Below, piece by piece: positions 10,647 to 18,641 of a stretch of 28,105 nucleotides of DNA. Where the stretch lies: the NCBI GenBank assembly GCA_028293725.1, contig JAQGOE010000374.1:1-28105 (forward strand), given 5' to 3'. The position numbers were made by a program, and so were the translations under genes. This DNA is from Gammaproteobacteria bacterium (GTDB lineage Bacteria > Pseudomonadota > Gammaproteobacteria > Steroidobacterales > Steroidobacteraceae). How positions within the stretch are numbered: the stretch's first letter is position 1; the number at the start of each line of letters is the position of its first letter. A model generated the notes under the pieces. That model saw nothing but the letters and a program-made list of their open reading frames with translations. It did not search any database and was not told where the DNA came from.

Positions 10647-11209
10647 GAACGACCGGCGCGGGTCAATCCGCTCTGCTTCTGTTGGATGCGGTCGAGTTGC
10701 TCGCGAGCGAGAAGATCGATTACGCGGTCGTAGGCGCCATGGCTGCTTCAGTTCATGGCGTCGTGCGTGCAAGTTTCGATGCTGACGCAGTGTTGTCGTT
10801 GACGGTTCAACAGGCTGCGGAACTCGAGAAGAAGTTCGCTTCCGGAGGTTTCCGGACACAATTCACGCGCGGTGATTTGGATGACCCTATCCCGGGGCTT
10901 CTGAATCTCACCGACTCGTTTCACAATCGTGTGGATTTGCTCGTTGGCTTGCGCGGTCTGGAACTCGCGGCGTTCGAAAGGACGGTGGAGGTGCCTTTCA
11001 AAGGCACGTCGTTACGGGTTATCGGACGCGAAGATTTTATCGCGATGAAGGTTTTTGCAGGCGGCCCTCAGGATCTGGCGGACGCCCATGCCGCGATCAA
11101 TACCGCTCCGCAATCTTTGGACCTGCTGTTACTTCGGCGGCTCGCACATCGGTATGGCCGTGACGCTTCGGCAGCTCTGGAGAAGTTGCTGGCCGATGCG
11201 TTCCGGTAA
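10643..11209 (+). CDS. Nucleotidyltransferase-fold protein (AbiEii/DUF6036-like)
   Basis: The 188-aa protein has the layout of small nucleotidyltransferase-fold proteins. A glycine-containing motif near the start (YAVVGAMAASVHGVVRASFD, about residues 27-46) is followed by the acidic DAD pair (FDADAVLSL), matching the GG/GA...R.T.DxD pattern that positions metal and nucleotide. A later stretch (VIGREDFIAMKVFAGGPQDLADAHA) matches the usual second half (edLIalK..AG..qDl.D). Families of this kind include AbiEii toxins and MNT antitoxins. It starts on GTG overlapping the stop of the 55-aa gene, forming a two-gene unit directly after a tRNA. Whether it is a toxin is not shown. Confidence 0.75.
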   Translation: MRTTGAGQSALLLLDAVELLASEKIDYAVVGAMAASVHGVVRASFDADAVLSLTVQQAAELEKKFASGGFRTQFTRGDLDDPIPGLLNLTDSFHNRVDLLVGLRGLELAAFERTVEVPFKGTSLRVIGREDFIAMKVFAGGPQDLADAHAAINTAPQSLDLLLLRRLAHRYGRDASAALEKLLADAFR

Positions 11210-11364
11210 CGCTCGGGTCGTTTGACCATCTCGATCCTACAGCGCGAAAGCCCATCCGCTTCGGTCCGCCAATTGGTGACGGGCGAAGTTCCTTAGTAAG
11301 GTCCGCCTTCAATGTGCTGCAGTGTCCGTAGACTGATGCTCATCGCGGCCGTGTGCTTGCGCGG

Positions 11365-11380
11365 GAGGTGAGGTCACCTC
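11365..11380. repeat. Perfect 7-bp inverted repeat, operator-like
   Basis: GAGGTGA (11365-11371) and TCACCTC (11374-11380) flank a GG centre. The 16-bp dyad lies in the gene-poor stretch and resembles a dimeric repressor site, but no intact adjacent gene is an obvious target. Confidence 0.4.
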
Positions 11381-11396
11381 TACCGCTTGGTGTGTC

Positions 11397-11410
11397 CTCT
11401 CTATAGAGAG
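11397..11410. repeat. 14-bp perfect palindrome
   Basis: CTCTCTATAGAGAG reads identically on both strands and includes the last codons and stop of the host-attachment relic on the minus strand. Function is unknown and it could be chance. Confidence 0.4.
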
Positions 11411-11649
11411 AGTGTCCGCTCAATCTCCGCAATCGGGTGCGAGGTTAAATCCTTGGGAACTTCGGCTACGATTCTCCCGGACGCCTCTTTGTTCAGGTGC
11501 GTTCGGACGGTGCCCAATACTTTTGGAGGTGCGACCAGGATCAAGTGGTAAAACCTGTTGTCGTAAGCCAGTCGGTTCAGCGTGCCGCCAATCTCCGCCG
11601 CGAAGCGGTCCTCCGCCAACTGATGCCAATCGACCTCGGAACCTGTAGC
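11401..11649 (-). pseudogene. C-terminal relic of a 'host attachment' (baeRF-like) family protein
   Basis: On the minus strand, 82 codons before the stop at 11401-11403 encode a segment (RFAAEIGGTLNRLAYDNRFY, then HLILVAPPKVLGTVRTHLNK, then GRIVAEVPKDLTSHPIAEIE) that follows the C-terminal half of proteins annotated as 'required for attachment to host cells'. These are now viewed as bacterial relatives of the eRF1-like release-factor fold. The intact family is about 140-150 aa. Here the frame is interrupted by TGA at 11650-11652, and the N-terminal half is not found upstream. It therefore looks like a decayed gene. A start within the fragment (TTG 11619) is possible but would give only a partial fold. 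Confidence 0.6.
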
Positions 11650-11653
11650 TCAA

Positions 11654-11932
11654 TCATGCGTGGTCTTCCTCCTCTGCCCGATCGAACAATCTGCGCGTGC
11701 AATGCCAAGCTAACTCCTAACCGATACCACTCGAGGCACCCGAAACCATAGCTATCGGTATTGAAGTAGCAGCATGAATCGCGCCACCGCTTGCCTGGAG
11801 CCTATGGATCAGCAACGATTGCGCTCGAGAATGGACGGCGGAGTCGAGAGCGATGCCATTACCCGAAGGCACTGCGATCGGGTGCCTCACCAATACGCAG
11901 GCCGCAGGCCGACCCAACACCTTGATTGCGAA
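11654..11932. other. Decayed intergenic stretch with a short SDR-like glycine motif
   Basis: No convincing gene fills this stretch. On the minus strand, 11720-11749 encodes MVSGASSGIG followed at once by TAG (11717-11719); past the stop the frame reads ELAWHCTRRLFDRAEE. This resembles the N-terminal cofactor loop of short-chain dehydrogenases (TGASSGIG) interrupted by a stop, but ten residues are little evidence. An inverted repeat accgata (11720-11726)/tatcggt (11753-11759) lies in the same place. With the relic at 11401-11649 this suggests gene decay or past rearrangement. The neighbouring 11210-11400 also holds no gene, only the dyads listed separately. Confidence 0.4.
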
Positions 11933-12820
11933 TCAAATCACTGATCGGGACGCCCGCTCGCCGCTGGCTTGTTCACTAAGGGAGTCAGGGCGATCGTGAT
12001 CCGCAAGAGGCACCCCAGGCGCCGACGCATGAATGAGCGAAATGCTCATCCAAACCCCAACGCTGAAATAGAGCGACATCCACGCCACCTCGCTCTTCCA
12101 GTCGTCCCAGCGGAAAGACACGACCCTTCGCTCGGACGCATCGCGCAGGCCCTGCGCGATACTTAGGAAATGGCGGCCGCTGGCTTCATCAGCCATCCAG
12201 CGTGCCCAGTATCCCGGGACATCGAACAAGAAAATGAACGCCACGTAGGCGGCACCCGCGAGGCACCAGGCTACTAGTAGCGGGCGCCGACTCATAGGCG
12301 AACTCAGTGCGCTCGCCCAGACGCTGACGACGACCAAAGCCGCGGACAGTCCCCAGATCGAGTTTTCAGCGACATGGGCGAGGTTCACGGTAGTCAGCAC
12401 CGCAAACCACGAGCAAGCTTCTGCGATCGCGATCAGGGGCACGAGTACCCGTGAGACGACCCTGGCAACCGGGCTCCCGGTCGCCCGCGCACTCTGGCGC
12501 AGCATCAAGGCCCACTGGCCGGCAAAGCACAACTCGGCGACGGTCGCGACAGAGCGGCCGACAACGACGCTAGACAGCCAGGAGTCAACGAGGACGATAC
12601 GCGGGATATCAAAGACCGGCATTGTCGAACGGTACGCGCAACCCAGCACATAGGCGGCCGATAGTAGGAGTTGCTGGCGGCGCGCTGCCTGGGACTCGAT
12701 TGACCCCACGGCCCCAGGTCTACGATTGAGCACCATTACGGCTGAAGCCGACCAGGCGAGTATGTTTAGCCCGGCCACTACGCACAGAAAAGTCCACCAC
12801 AAAGTGACACTGGCTGACAT
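11933..12820 (-). CDS. Multi-pass membrane protein of unknown function
   Basis: The 295-aa protein starts at ATG 12820 with AGGGGA a few bases upstream. Hydrophobic stretches at about residues 5-27, 48-66, 80-108, 120-145, 150-170, 177-198 and 250-267 suggest about seven membrane segments. The region YVLGCAYRSTMPVFDIPRIV, followed by DSWLSSVVVGRSVATVAELC, carries Arg, Asp and Glu residues within or next to the membrane, the part most likely to be functional. A soluble segment at about 205-245 (FLSIAQGLRDASERRVVSFR, then WDDWKSEVAWM) separates the last helix. I do not recognise the family and see no enzyme motif. It is probably monocistronic, as the upstream minus-strand gene ends 207 bp away. 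Confidence 0.75.
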   Translation of the reverse strand: MSASVTLWWTFLCVVAGLNILAWSASAVMVLNRRPGAVGSIESQAARRQQLLLSAAYVLGCAYRSTMPVFDIPRIVLVDSWLSSVVVGRSVATVAELCFAGQWALMLRQSARATGSPVARVVSRVLVPLIAIAEACSWFAVLTTVNLAHVAENSIWGLSAALVVVSVWASALSSPMSRRPLLVAWCLAGAAYVAFIFLFDVPGYWARWMADEASGRHFLSIAQGLRDASERRVVSFRWDDWKSEVAWMSLYFSVGVWMSISLIHASAPGVPLADHDRPDSLSEQASGERASRSVI

Positions 12821-12883
12821 CTAATCCCCTAGCGGCTCCTTACAGACCCCAGCACGACCTATGCCGGGCCTTCACGGTAGTAT

Positions 12884-12912
12884 TAATTAACGTGTTTCCG
12901 CGCGATGAGCAA
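12884..12912 (-). promoter_or_regulatory. Candidate promoter for the membrane protein gene
   Basis: Read on the minus strand, TTGCTC (12912-12907) and TAATTA (12889-12884) are separated by 17 bp, in an AT-rich island that stands out in this GC-rich sequence. The predicted start site is about 55-60 nt before ATG 12820. Confidence 0.35.
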
Positions 12913-13027
12913 CAACCCACCAAACCGTTGCACCTCTATTTGCGCACGCGGAGCCGTTCTGGAGCCTCGATTGGCGATAACCACTTGCTTTGGCGCTGGA
13001 ACGCACTTGTCGACGCGCAGCATTGGA

Positions 13028-14107
13028 TTAGTGCGGTGCTTCTAGAACGATTTTCTGCGCACGCCAGTTCAAGAGCTCCGCGACGTACAACTCATTCTCG
13101 GAAGGGCAAGCAATCTCATGAATCCAGCCGAACTGGCCCAATTGTTTTCCTGTCTTACCGAATTCGCCTAGAAGCTTTCCATCCAGGCTGAGCTTATAAA
13201 TCCTTCCCGGAAACGCATCTGAGCTAAACAACACCTGATGTGGCGGCGGGGTAATGCAAATGGCCCAAGGAGAGCCCGGCAGTCTCGAACCAGTCGGATG
13301 GTCTGTTTTGTTGCCTATCGCGGGTCTTGCATCTGGCGGAACCGTCACATCGATGACGATTTGACGTAGGAATTTACCAGTTGCGTCGAACACTTGTATG
13401 CGATGGTTCCCGCGGTCTGCCACATAAACATTGTCGTGAGCGTCGATAGCAATGCTGTGCGGAGTGTCGAATTGACCGGGTTTGGCCCCGGGCTCGCCCC
13501 ACGACTTGAGCCAATTGCCCTCCCTGTCGATCTTGGCGATTCTTGAATTCACGTAGCCGTCACTAATGTAGGTATTGCCCGCGGAATCCCAAGCCACGTC
13601 CGTCACCTGTCTGAACAATCCATCCTCGGGCGGCAGAGGAGGATCGACTCCTTTCAGCGGCCCGGTCCCATCGTCTGACGCCTCCTGCTTGCGACCGAAA
13701 ACCATGGAGACTCGTCCCTCGGGCGTGAATTTGACCACGACATCCGAACCCTTGTCGGTGACCCAGATGTTGTCCTGCGGATCAATTTTGACCGTGTGTG
13801 CGTAGGCCCATGCATAGAGATTGTGGCCGATCTCGCGCAGAAATTTCCCATCTGGGCCGAATTCCAGTAGCTGCGCCGCGGCCGCACCGTAGGCGGGACC
13901 AGTTGTGTTACCGCGAGAGAACACGAAGATGTGGCCTTTGGAATTCACAGCGACGCCAGTAACCTCACCGAAATAGAGGTCGGGCGGGAGATTGAAGAAA
14001 TCCGGCACCGAGTGATACTGAATTTCCGGCACCGCAGAGGTCTGTGCAGAAAGCGAACAGTTGTTATATGCCAGCGCCACCAAGAGTAAAATTGTCGAGC
14101 GCTTCAT
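13028..14107 (-). CDS. Secreted NHL-repeat beta-propeller protein, peptidylglycine lyase (PAL)-like
   Basis: The 359-aa protein starts at ATG 14107 behind GGAGGGG and has an N-terminal signal peptide (basic MKR, then a hydrophobic run, then a likely cleavage after SLSA). Repeated NHL blades follow: GVAVNSKGHIFVFSRGN, HTVKIDPQDNIWVTDKGSDV, VAWDSAGNTYISDGYVNSRI, HSIAIDAHDNVYVADRGNHR and HEIACPSENELYVAELLNWR. The DGYVNSRI and HSIAIDAHDNVYVADRGNHR elements are typical of the family annotated as peptidyl-alpha-hydroxyglycine alpha-amidating lyase. Bacterial members are periplasmic or exported six-bladed propellers of largely unproven substrate, so lyase activity should not be assumed. Confidence 0.85.
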   Translation of the reverse strand: MKRSTILLLVALAYNNCSLSAQTSAVPEIQYHSVPDFFNLPPDLYFGEVTGVAVNSKGHIFVFSRGNTTGPAYGAAAAQLLEFGPDGKFLREIGHNLYAWAYAHTVKIDPQDNIWVTDKGSDVVVKFTPEGRVSMVFGRKQEASDDGTGPLKGVDPPLPPEDGLFRQVTDVAWDSAGNTYISDGYVNSRIAKIDREGNWLKSWGEPGAKPGQFDTPHSIAIDAHDNVYVADRGNHRIQVFDATGKFLRQIVIDVTVPPDARPAIGNKTDHPTGSRLPGSPWAICITPPPHQVLFSSDAFPGRIYKLSLDGKLLGEFGKTGKQLGQFGWIHEIACPSENELYVAELLNWRAQKIVLEAPH

Positions 14108-14304
14108 TTCCCCTCCAATCTCGTGACCCGCCAGGAATCGCTGTTTTTTAAATGCTTAGAACCGACTGCACGAACCGTGCACCACTATAGCGCGCCTAGG
14201 CCCAAGATCCGAGCGGTAAGCCGAGCACATACCTTGCTGCAACCCACCCGGGATCTTTACCATGATTAAATGTGAGCGCACTGGCGGCGCGAGGGAAGAT
14301 TGAT

Positions 14305-14685
14305 ATGGAAGACCGGGAGATTCGAGCGGCGTTGGATGTTCATTGGGCTGCATCCGACGCGAACGACTTCGAGTTGGAACATCAAATCTACCGAGAGGAC
14401 GCTGTGCTCGAGTACCCGCAGTCGGCCGAGCGTATCCGCGGCCGGAGCAATATTCAGGCGTCCCGCTTCGCACAGCCGAACATGAAGCGCTTCACCGTGC
14501 GGCGCATCCTCGGCGCTGCCGACCTCTGGGTCACTGAATTCGTCCTTACGTACGACGGGAAACCGTCTTACACGGTGAGCATCATGGAGTTCAAAGAAGG
14601 GAAGGTGGCTCGCGAGACCCAATACTTCGGCGATGCGTTTGAGCCGGGGCCTTCACGCGCGCAATGGGTCGAGCTGATGCGGTGA
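14305..14685 (+). CDS. SnoaL/NTF2-like family protein
   Basis: This 126-aa cytosolic protein has the NTF2-like cone fold pattern: an N-terminal helix (REIRAALDVHWAASDANDFE), a short strand region with a conserved acidic start (YREDAVLEYPQSAERIRGRS), then beta strands FTVRRILGAADLWVTEFVLT and YTVSIMEFKEGKVARETQYF. ATG 14305 is chosen because GAGGGAAG at 14291-14298 lies 6 nt upstream; GTG 14272 is a poorer alternative. The SnoaL-like family includes polyketide cyclases, isomerases and many proteins of unknown role, and no specific catalytic residues can be assigned. It ends 102 bp before cyoA on the same strand. Confidence 0.8.
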   Translation: MEDREIRAALDVHWAASDANDFELEHQIYREDAVLEYPQSAERIRGRSNIQASRFAQPNMKRFTVRRILGAADLWVTEFVLTYDGKPSYTVSIMEFKEGKVARETQYFGDAFEPGPSRAQWVELMR

Positions 14686-14735
14686 GATGCAAACGGTGAT
14701 GGCTGCCCGCCAGTACGCATCCATCCTGCCTAGTT

Positions 14736-14752
14736 ACCCCCCATCAGGGGGA
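14736..14752 (-). promoter_or_regulatory. 17-bp palindromic operator candidate upstream of cyoA (site A)
   Basis: On the cyoA strand the site reads ACCCCCCATCAGGGGGA, with flanks extending the dyad to TA...TA. It ends 35 nt before the cyoA start. A second copy differing in only two central bases lies 36 nt before the efflux operon (25134-25150) in the same relative orientation. Confidence 0.6.
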
Positions 14753-14787
14753 TAGGGCTGAGCGGCGACCTTACCCACCATCGGTGC

Positions 14788-15645
14788 ATGGCTACGCACC
14801 AGTTCAGAGTCGCATTATTGGCCGCGACCGTCGCGCTGTCCTCATGCCAGGAGGGAGTTTTGGATCCCCACGGGCCCGTGGGGAAGTCGGAGCGCCTGCT
14901 GTTGTTCGACGCAAGTGCAATCATGCTTGCGGTCGGGATCCCCGTCATTCTGCTGACGCTGGTCATTGCCTGGTGGTTTCGTGCGGGTAATCGTCGCGCC
15001 CGGTATAGACCCGATTGGGAGTATTCGGGCCGCATCGAGCTGATCGTATGGGCGATTCCGGCACTCGTGATTCTGTTTCTTGGCGGTATGGCGTGGGTTA
15101 GCTCGCACGACCTCGATCCTCCGCAACCGCTGCAATCCAGCAAGCCACCCGTCGAAGTCCAGGTCGTATCACTCGACTGGCAATGGCTTTTCATCTACCC
15201 GGCGCAAGGCGTCGCGAGCGTTAACCACCTCGTCGTTCCCGCAGAGGTCCCGATCCGGTTCAGCCTCACATCCTCCACTGTGATGAACAGCTTTTTCATT
15301 CCCCAGCTCGGGAGCCAGATCTACACCATGCCCGACATGACGACTCATCTAAATCTGCTGGCGGACCAGAAAGGTACATACCGCGGACTCTCCGCGCAAT
15401 TCAGCGGCGATGGCTTCTCTGACATGCGGTTCGAATTAGATGCCGTGTCTGACGAGGAGTTCCAGGGTTGGATTGCAGCGTCTCGAGCGAAGGGCGGGGT
15501 ATTGGATGCCCCCACCTTCGTCGGGCTCGCGCGCCCGAGCAAGGGAAAGGACTCCGCGACCTACGGCGAAGTTTCCGCAGGACTCTTCGACGCTGTCGCA
15601 TCGGGTCACGTCGCCGCGGAAGTCACTCCGCACCGGGAGCCTTGA
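14788..15645 (+). CDS. cyoA: Cytochrome bo3 ubiquinol oxidase subunit II
   Basis: CyoA is the periplasm-facing subunit of the proton-pumping quinol oxidase. The 285-aa protein has a lipoprotein signal with lipobox LSSC (Cys20), two transmembrane segments (about 40-63 and 82-105) and a cupredoxin-like domain. The stretch [20 protein letters not shown] is characteristic of CyoA. The copper-A ligands of cytochrome c oxidase subunit II (two Cys, two His) are absent, so the electron donor is quinol rather than cytochrome c. No clear Shine-Dalgarno precedes ATG 14788. It is the first gene of cyoABCD-poxB, with cyoB starting 1 nt after its stop. Confidence 0.95.
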   Translation: MATHQFRVALLAATVALSSCQEGVLDPHGPVGKSERLLLFDASAIMLAVGIPVILLTLVIAWWFRAGNRRARYRPDWEYSGRIELIVWAIPALVILFLGGMAWVSSHDLDPPQPLQSSKPPVEVQVVSLDWQWLFIYPAQGVASVNHLVVPAEVPIRFSLTSSTVMNSFFIPQLGSQIYTMPDMTTHLNLLADQKGTYRGLSAQFSGDGFSDMRFELDAVSDEEFQGWIAASRAKGGVLDAPTFVGLARPSKGKDSATYGEVSAGLFDAVASGHVAAEVTPHREP

Positions 15646-15646
15646 T

Positions 15647-17635
15647 ATGTTGGGAAGATTGACCTGGGCCGCGGTTCCCTTCGATGTGCCGATCGTCATG
15701 TGGGTTTCGGCGGTCGTTGCAGCCGGGATTCTAGCGATTCTGCTGCTCGTCACGGTCAAGGGGTGGTGGCCTTACCTGTGGGGTGAGTGGATCACGAGCG
15801 TCGATCACAAGCGGATCGGCGCGATGTACATGATCCTCGCGCTCGTCATGCTGGTGCGGGGATTCTCGGACGCCATCATGATGCGCAGCCAACTTGCGCT
15901 CGCCGCCGGCGGCGCACCGGGATATCTCCCTCCGGAGCATTACGACCAGATCTTTTCCGCCCACGGCACGATCATGATTTTTTTCGTGGCCATGCCCTTC
16001 GTGGTGGGCCTGATGAACTTCGCGGTTCCGTTGCAACTCGGGGTACGCGACGTCGCCTTCCCAGTCCTCAACTCGGTGAGTTTCTGGCTCACCGCCGCGG
16101 GTGTGTTGTTGGTGAATCTGTCGCTGTTCGTGGGCGAATTCGCCCGTACAGGCTGGCTCGCGTATCCGCCCTTGAGCGAGGTCGCGTATTCGCCGGGTGT
16201 CGGGGTCGACTACTACCTGTGGTCGTTGCAGATCTCGGGCCTCGGAACCTTGTTATCCGGGATAAATCTCACGACCACCATACTGAAGCTACGGGCGCGC
16301 GGCATGGGCTACAGCCGCATGCCGGTGTTCTGCTGGACCGCGCTCGCATCCAATCTGCTGATCGTCGCGGCGTTTCCGATTCTGACCGCGACCTTTGCGC
16401 TGTTGCTGCTCGATCGTTATTGCGGCTTCCACTTCTTTACGAACGACCTGGGCGGCAATCCGATGATGTATGTCAACCTCATCTGGATATGGGGACATCC
16501 AGAGGTCTACATCCTGATTCTGCCGGCGTTCGGGGTGTTTTCGGAGGTGGTAGCGACCTTCGCCGGAAAGCCCTTGTTCGGCTATCGATCCATGGTGATG
16601 GCGACGATGGCGATCTGCGTGCTGTCGTTCCTGGTGTGGCTGCATCACTTTTTCACAATGGGGGCGGGCGCGGATGTCAACGCGTTCTTTGGTGTCGCCA
16701 CCATGATTATCGCCGTCCCAACCGGCGTGAAGATATTCAACTGGCTGTTCACGCTCTACGGCGGACGGATTCATTTCACGGTGCCCGTTTATTGGACTAT
16801 GGGCTTCATGGTCACTTTCGTGTTCGGCGGGATGACGGGTGTGTTGATGGCCATTCCACCGGTGGACTTCATACTGCACAACAGCCTGTTCCTGGTTGCC
16901 CACTTTCATAACACCGCCATCGCCGGCGTGGTTTTCGGGGTCATGGCCGGTTACAGCTACTGGTTCCCGAAGGCGTTCGGCTTCAAGCTCAACGAGCGGC
17001 TCGGCAAGGCCATTTTCTGGTGTTGGTTCTTTGGCTTCTACCTGGCCTTCGTGCCGCTGTATGTGCTGGGACTGATGGGCGCCACGCGGCGCATGCAGCA
17101 CTACCCGGATGTCCATTGGCAGCCTCTGATGCTCGTGGCGCTCGGCGGCGCGATACTCATATTCATCGGGATCATTCTCACGGTCGTACAGCTGGTCGTC
17201 AGTATCCGCGCCCGCGATCGCAATCGCGACCTGACGGGCGATCCTTGGAATGGCCGCACACTCGAATGGTCTGTCCCATCACCGCCGCCGGCCTGGAACT
17301 TCACGGTATTACCTGAGGTTGAACGCACGGACGCGTTCTGGGCGACGAAACAAAGTGCCATCAGCCAGCAGCGCAACACCGCCGCGATTCCCCCGACTTA
17401 CACGTCCCTGCACGTACCGAAGAACAATCCAACGGGGATATTCACTGCAGTCTGCGCCGTGGTGCTGGGCTTCGCGTTGATCTGGCATATCTGGTGGATG
17501 GCCGCGCTGGGGCTGCTGGGCGCCATCGCCGTTTTACTGATGCAGGCGTGGCGAACGGATACGGAGGTTCTCATTCCCGCCGAGGAGATCGCCCGGTTCG
17601 AGCGGGAGTCCACCTTGAAGAGGACATTGGCATGA
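15647..17635 (+). CDS. cyoB: Cytochrome bo3 ubiquinol oxidase subunit I
   Basis: CyoB is the catalytic heme-copper subunit that reduces oxygen to water and pumps protons. ATG 15647 gives 662 aa, beginning [20 protein letters not shown], almost the same length as the E. coli protein (663). Quinol-site residues are conserved at the E. coli positions by my count: Arg71 and Asp75 ([14 protein letters not shown]), His98 and Gln101 (EHYDQIF). The heme and copper site is intact: WGHPEVYI (His-Tyr crosslink), [10 protein letters not shown] and VAHFHN. The proton-channel motif RDVAFP is present, as is the C-terminal region with [15 protein letters not shown]. The stop overlaps the cyoC start (ATGA). 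Confidence 0.97.
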   Translation: MLGRLTWAAVPFDVPIVMWVSAVVAAGILAILLLVTVKGWWPYLWGEWITSVDHKRIGAMYMILALVMLVRGFSDAIMMRSQLALAAGGAPGYLPPEHYDQIFSAHGTIMIFFVAMPFVVGLMNFAVPLQLGVRDVAFPVLNSVSFWLTAAGVLLVNLSLFVGEFARTGWLAYPPLSEVAYSPGVGVDYYLWSLQISGLGTLLSGINLTTTILKLRARGMGYSRMPVFCWTALASNLLIVAAFPILTATFALLLLDRYCGFHFFTNDLGGNPMMYVNLIWIWGHPEVYILILPAFGVFSEVVATFAGKPLFGYRSMVMATMAICVLSFLVWLHHFFTMGAGADVNAFFGVATMIIAVPTGVKIFNWLFTLYGGRIHFTVPVYWTMGFMVTFVFGGMTGVLMAIPPVDFILHNSLFLVAHFHNTAIAGVVFGVMAGYSYWFPKAFGFKLNERLGKAIFWCWFFGFYLAFVPLYVLGLMGATRRMQHYPDVHWQPLMLVALGGAILIFIGIILTVVQLVVSIRARDRNRDLTGDPWNGRTLEWSVPSPPPAWNFTVLPEVERTDAFWATKQSAISQQRNTAAIPPTYTSLHVPKNNPTGIFTAVCAVVLGFALIWHIWWMAALGLLGAIAVLLMQAWRTDTEVLIPAEEIARFERESTLKRTLA

Positions 17636-18252
17636 GTGCAGCCGGGGAAGCATTGGCCGGTTCGGCGGAGATTCCGCTGTCGCTCCGTGGACCCGCGCCC
17701 ACGCGTGTGGTTGCCGGATTCGGGTTCTGGCTGTTTCTGCTATCGGATTTTGTCATTTTCGCTGCGCTGTTTGCCACCTATGCGGTTCTTTCGGGTGAGA
17801 CGGCCGGTGGTCCGACGGGAGCCGCGCTCTTTGAAAAGCGACATGTCTTTATCGAAACGGCCTGCCTGCTAGCCTCGAGCGTCACGTGCGGATTCGGCTC
17901 ACTGGCCGTACAGCGTGCCGACGCTCCTTCCATGTATTTCTGGATGACGCTCACGTTTGTTCTGGGTGCCGTGTTTCTCGGGCTGGAGGGATCGGAGTTC
18001 GCTGGCCTCCTGGCCGCCGGAGCGGGCCCGACGCGGAGCGCCTTCCTATCCGCCTTCTTCACCCTCGTCGGAACTCACGGCCTGCACGTGAGTATTGGAC
18101 TCGCATGGCTCATTGTCATGTTGCTCCAGGTCGCGACGCTCGGTTTTCAACCGATGATCGAGCGGCGTTTCTTTTGCTTCGCCCTGTTCTGGCATGCGCT
18201 CGACATCGTCTGGGTCGGCGTCTTCACGATTGTCTACCTGGGAGCCCACTGA
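17632..18252 (+). CDS. cyoC: Cytochrome bo3 ubiquinol oxidase subunit III
   Basis: This 206-aa heme-copper oxidase subunit III has five predicted membrane segments and no metal centres; it stabilises the oxidase. Family landmarks are [20 protein letters not shown] near the N-terminus, [20 protein letters not shown], and [20 protein letters not shown] with the conserved GTHGLHV. ATG 17632 overlaps the cyoB stop by 4 nt, and its own stop overlaps the cyoD start by 1 nt, indicating translational coupling through the operon. Confidence 0.95.
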   Translation: MSAAGEALAGSAEIPLSLRGPAPTRVVAGFGFWLFLLSDFVIFAALFATYAVLSGETAGGPTGAALFEKRHVFIETACLLASSVTCGFGSLAVQRADAPSMYFWMTLTFVLGAVFLGLEGSEFAGLLAAGAGPTRSAFLSAFFTLVGTHGLHVSIGLAWLIVMLLQVATLGFQPMIERRFFCFALFWHALDIVWVGVFTIVYLGAH

Positions 18253-18626
18253 TGAACGCGCAAGTAGAAGCTCAGGGCCAGGCGCCTGGTGCCCACGTAA
18301 AGACCCACGGCACCCGGCGTAGCTACCTGATCGGGCTCGGCTACGCAGTGATTTTGACGTTGGCCTCGTTCTGGGCCTCCTCGACTGACCTGATCTACCC
18401 TTCAGGGGTACCCATCCTCCTGGCCGTTCTCGCGATCGCGCAGATGGGCGTTCACCTGGTCTTCTTTCTTCACATTTCCAGCGCAGTCGACCAGGCCAAC
18501 AACTTTCTGGCGCTGGCGTTCGGCATCTTCGTCGTCGGGCTGATCATCTTCGGATCGTTGATCATCATGAACAATCTGAATCACGCCATGATGCCCATGG
18601 ACCGTCTTTTACAGATGCAACGTTAG
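18252..18626 (+). CDS. cyoD: Cytochrome bo3 ubiquinol oxidase subunit IV
   Basis: The 124-aa protein has three hydrophobic helices (about residues 26-46, 55-77 and 85-110) and the small-subunit landmark AQMGVHLVFFLHISS. Subunit IV aids assembly of the CyoB metal centre region in E. coli. It starts on the ATG overlapping the cyoC stop (TGATG). No cyoE (heme O synthase) follows in this window, so that function must be encoded elsewhere. The next gene, poxB-like, starts 15 nt downstream. Confidence 0.94.
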   Translation: MNAQVEAQGQAPGAHVKTHGTRRSYLIGLGYAVILTLASFWASSTDLIYPSGVPILLAVLAIAQMGVHLVFFLHISSAVDQANNFLALAFGIFVVGLIIFGSLIIMNNLNHAMMPMDRLLQMQR

Positions 18627-18641
18627 AGCAAGGATAAAATC

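Noticed and set aside
12892..13191. 99-codon plus-strand frame between the membrane protein and the NHL gene
   Set aside because: It overlaps the 3' end of the NHL gene antisense, has no ribosome-binding site and no recognisable features.
10371..14700. Possible integrated element at tRNA-Pro with a direct repeat of the tRNA 3' end
   Set aside because: I looked for a second copy of the tRNA 3' end (ctcggcgtcccgacca) downstream and found none, and there is no integrase or transposase gene in the window.
14788..15645. Cytochrome c oxidase subunit II (coxB)
   Set aside because: The copper-A ligands are missing, while the CyoA-type [11 protein letters not shown] stretch and the CyoB quinol-site residues are present; this is a quinol oxidase.
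15440..15646. Longer cyoB start inside cyoA
   Set aside because: It adds 69 residues with no resemblance to the family. ATG 15647 matches the known N-terminus and residue numbering.
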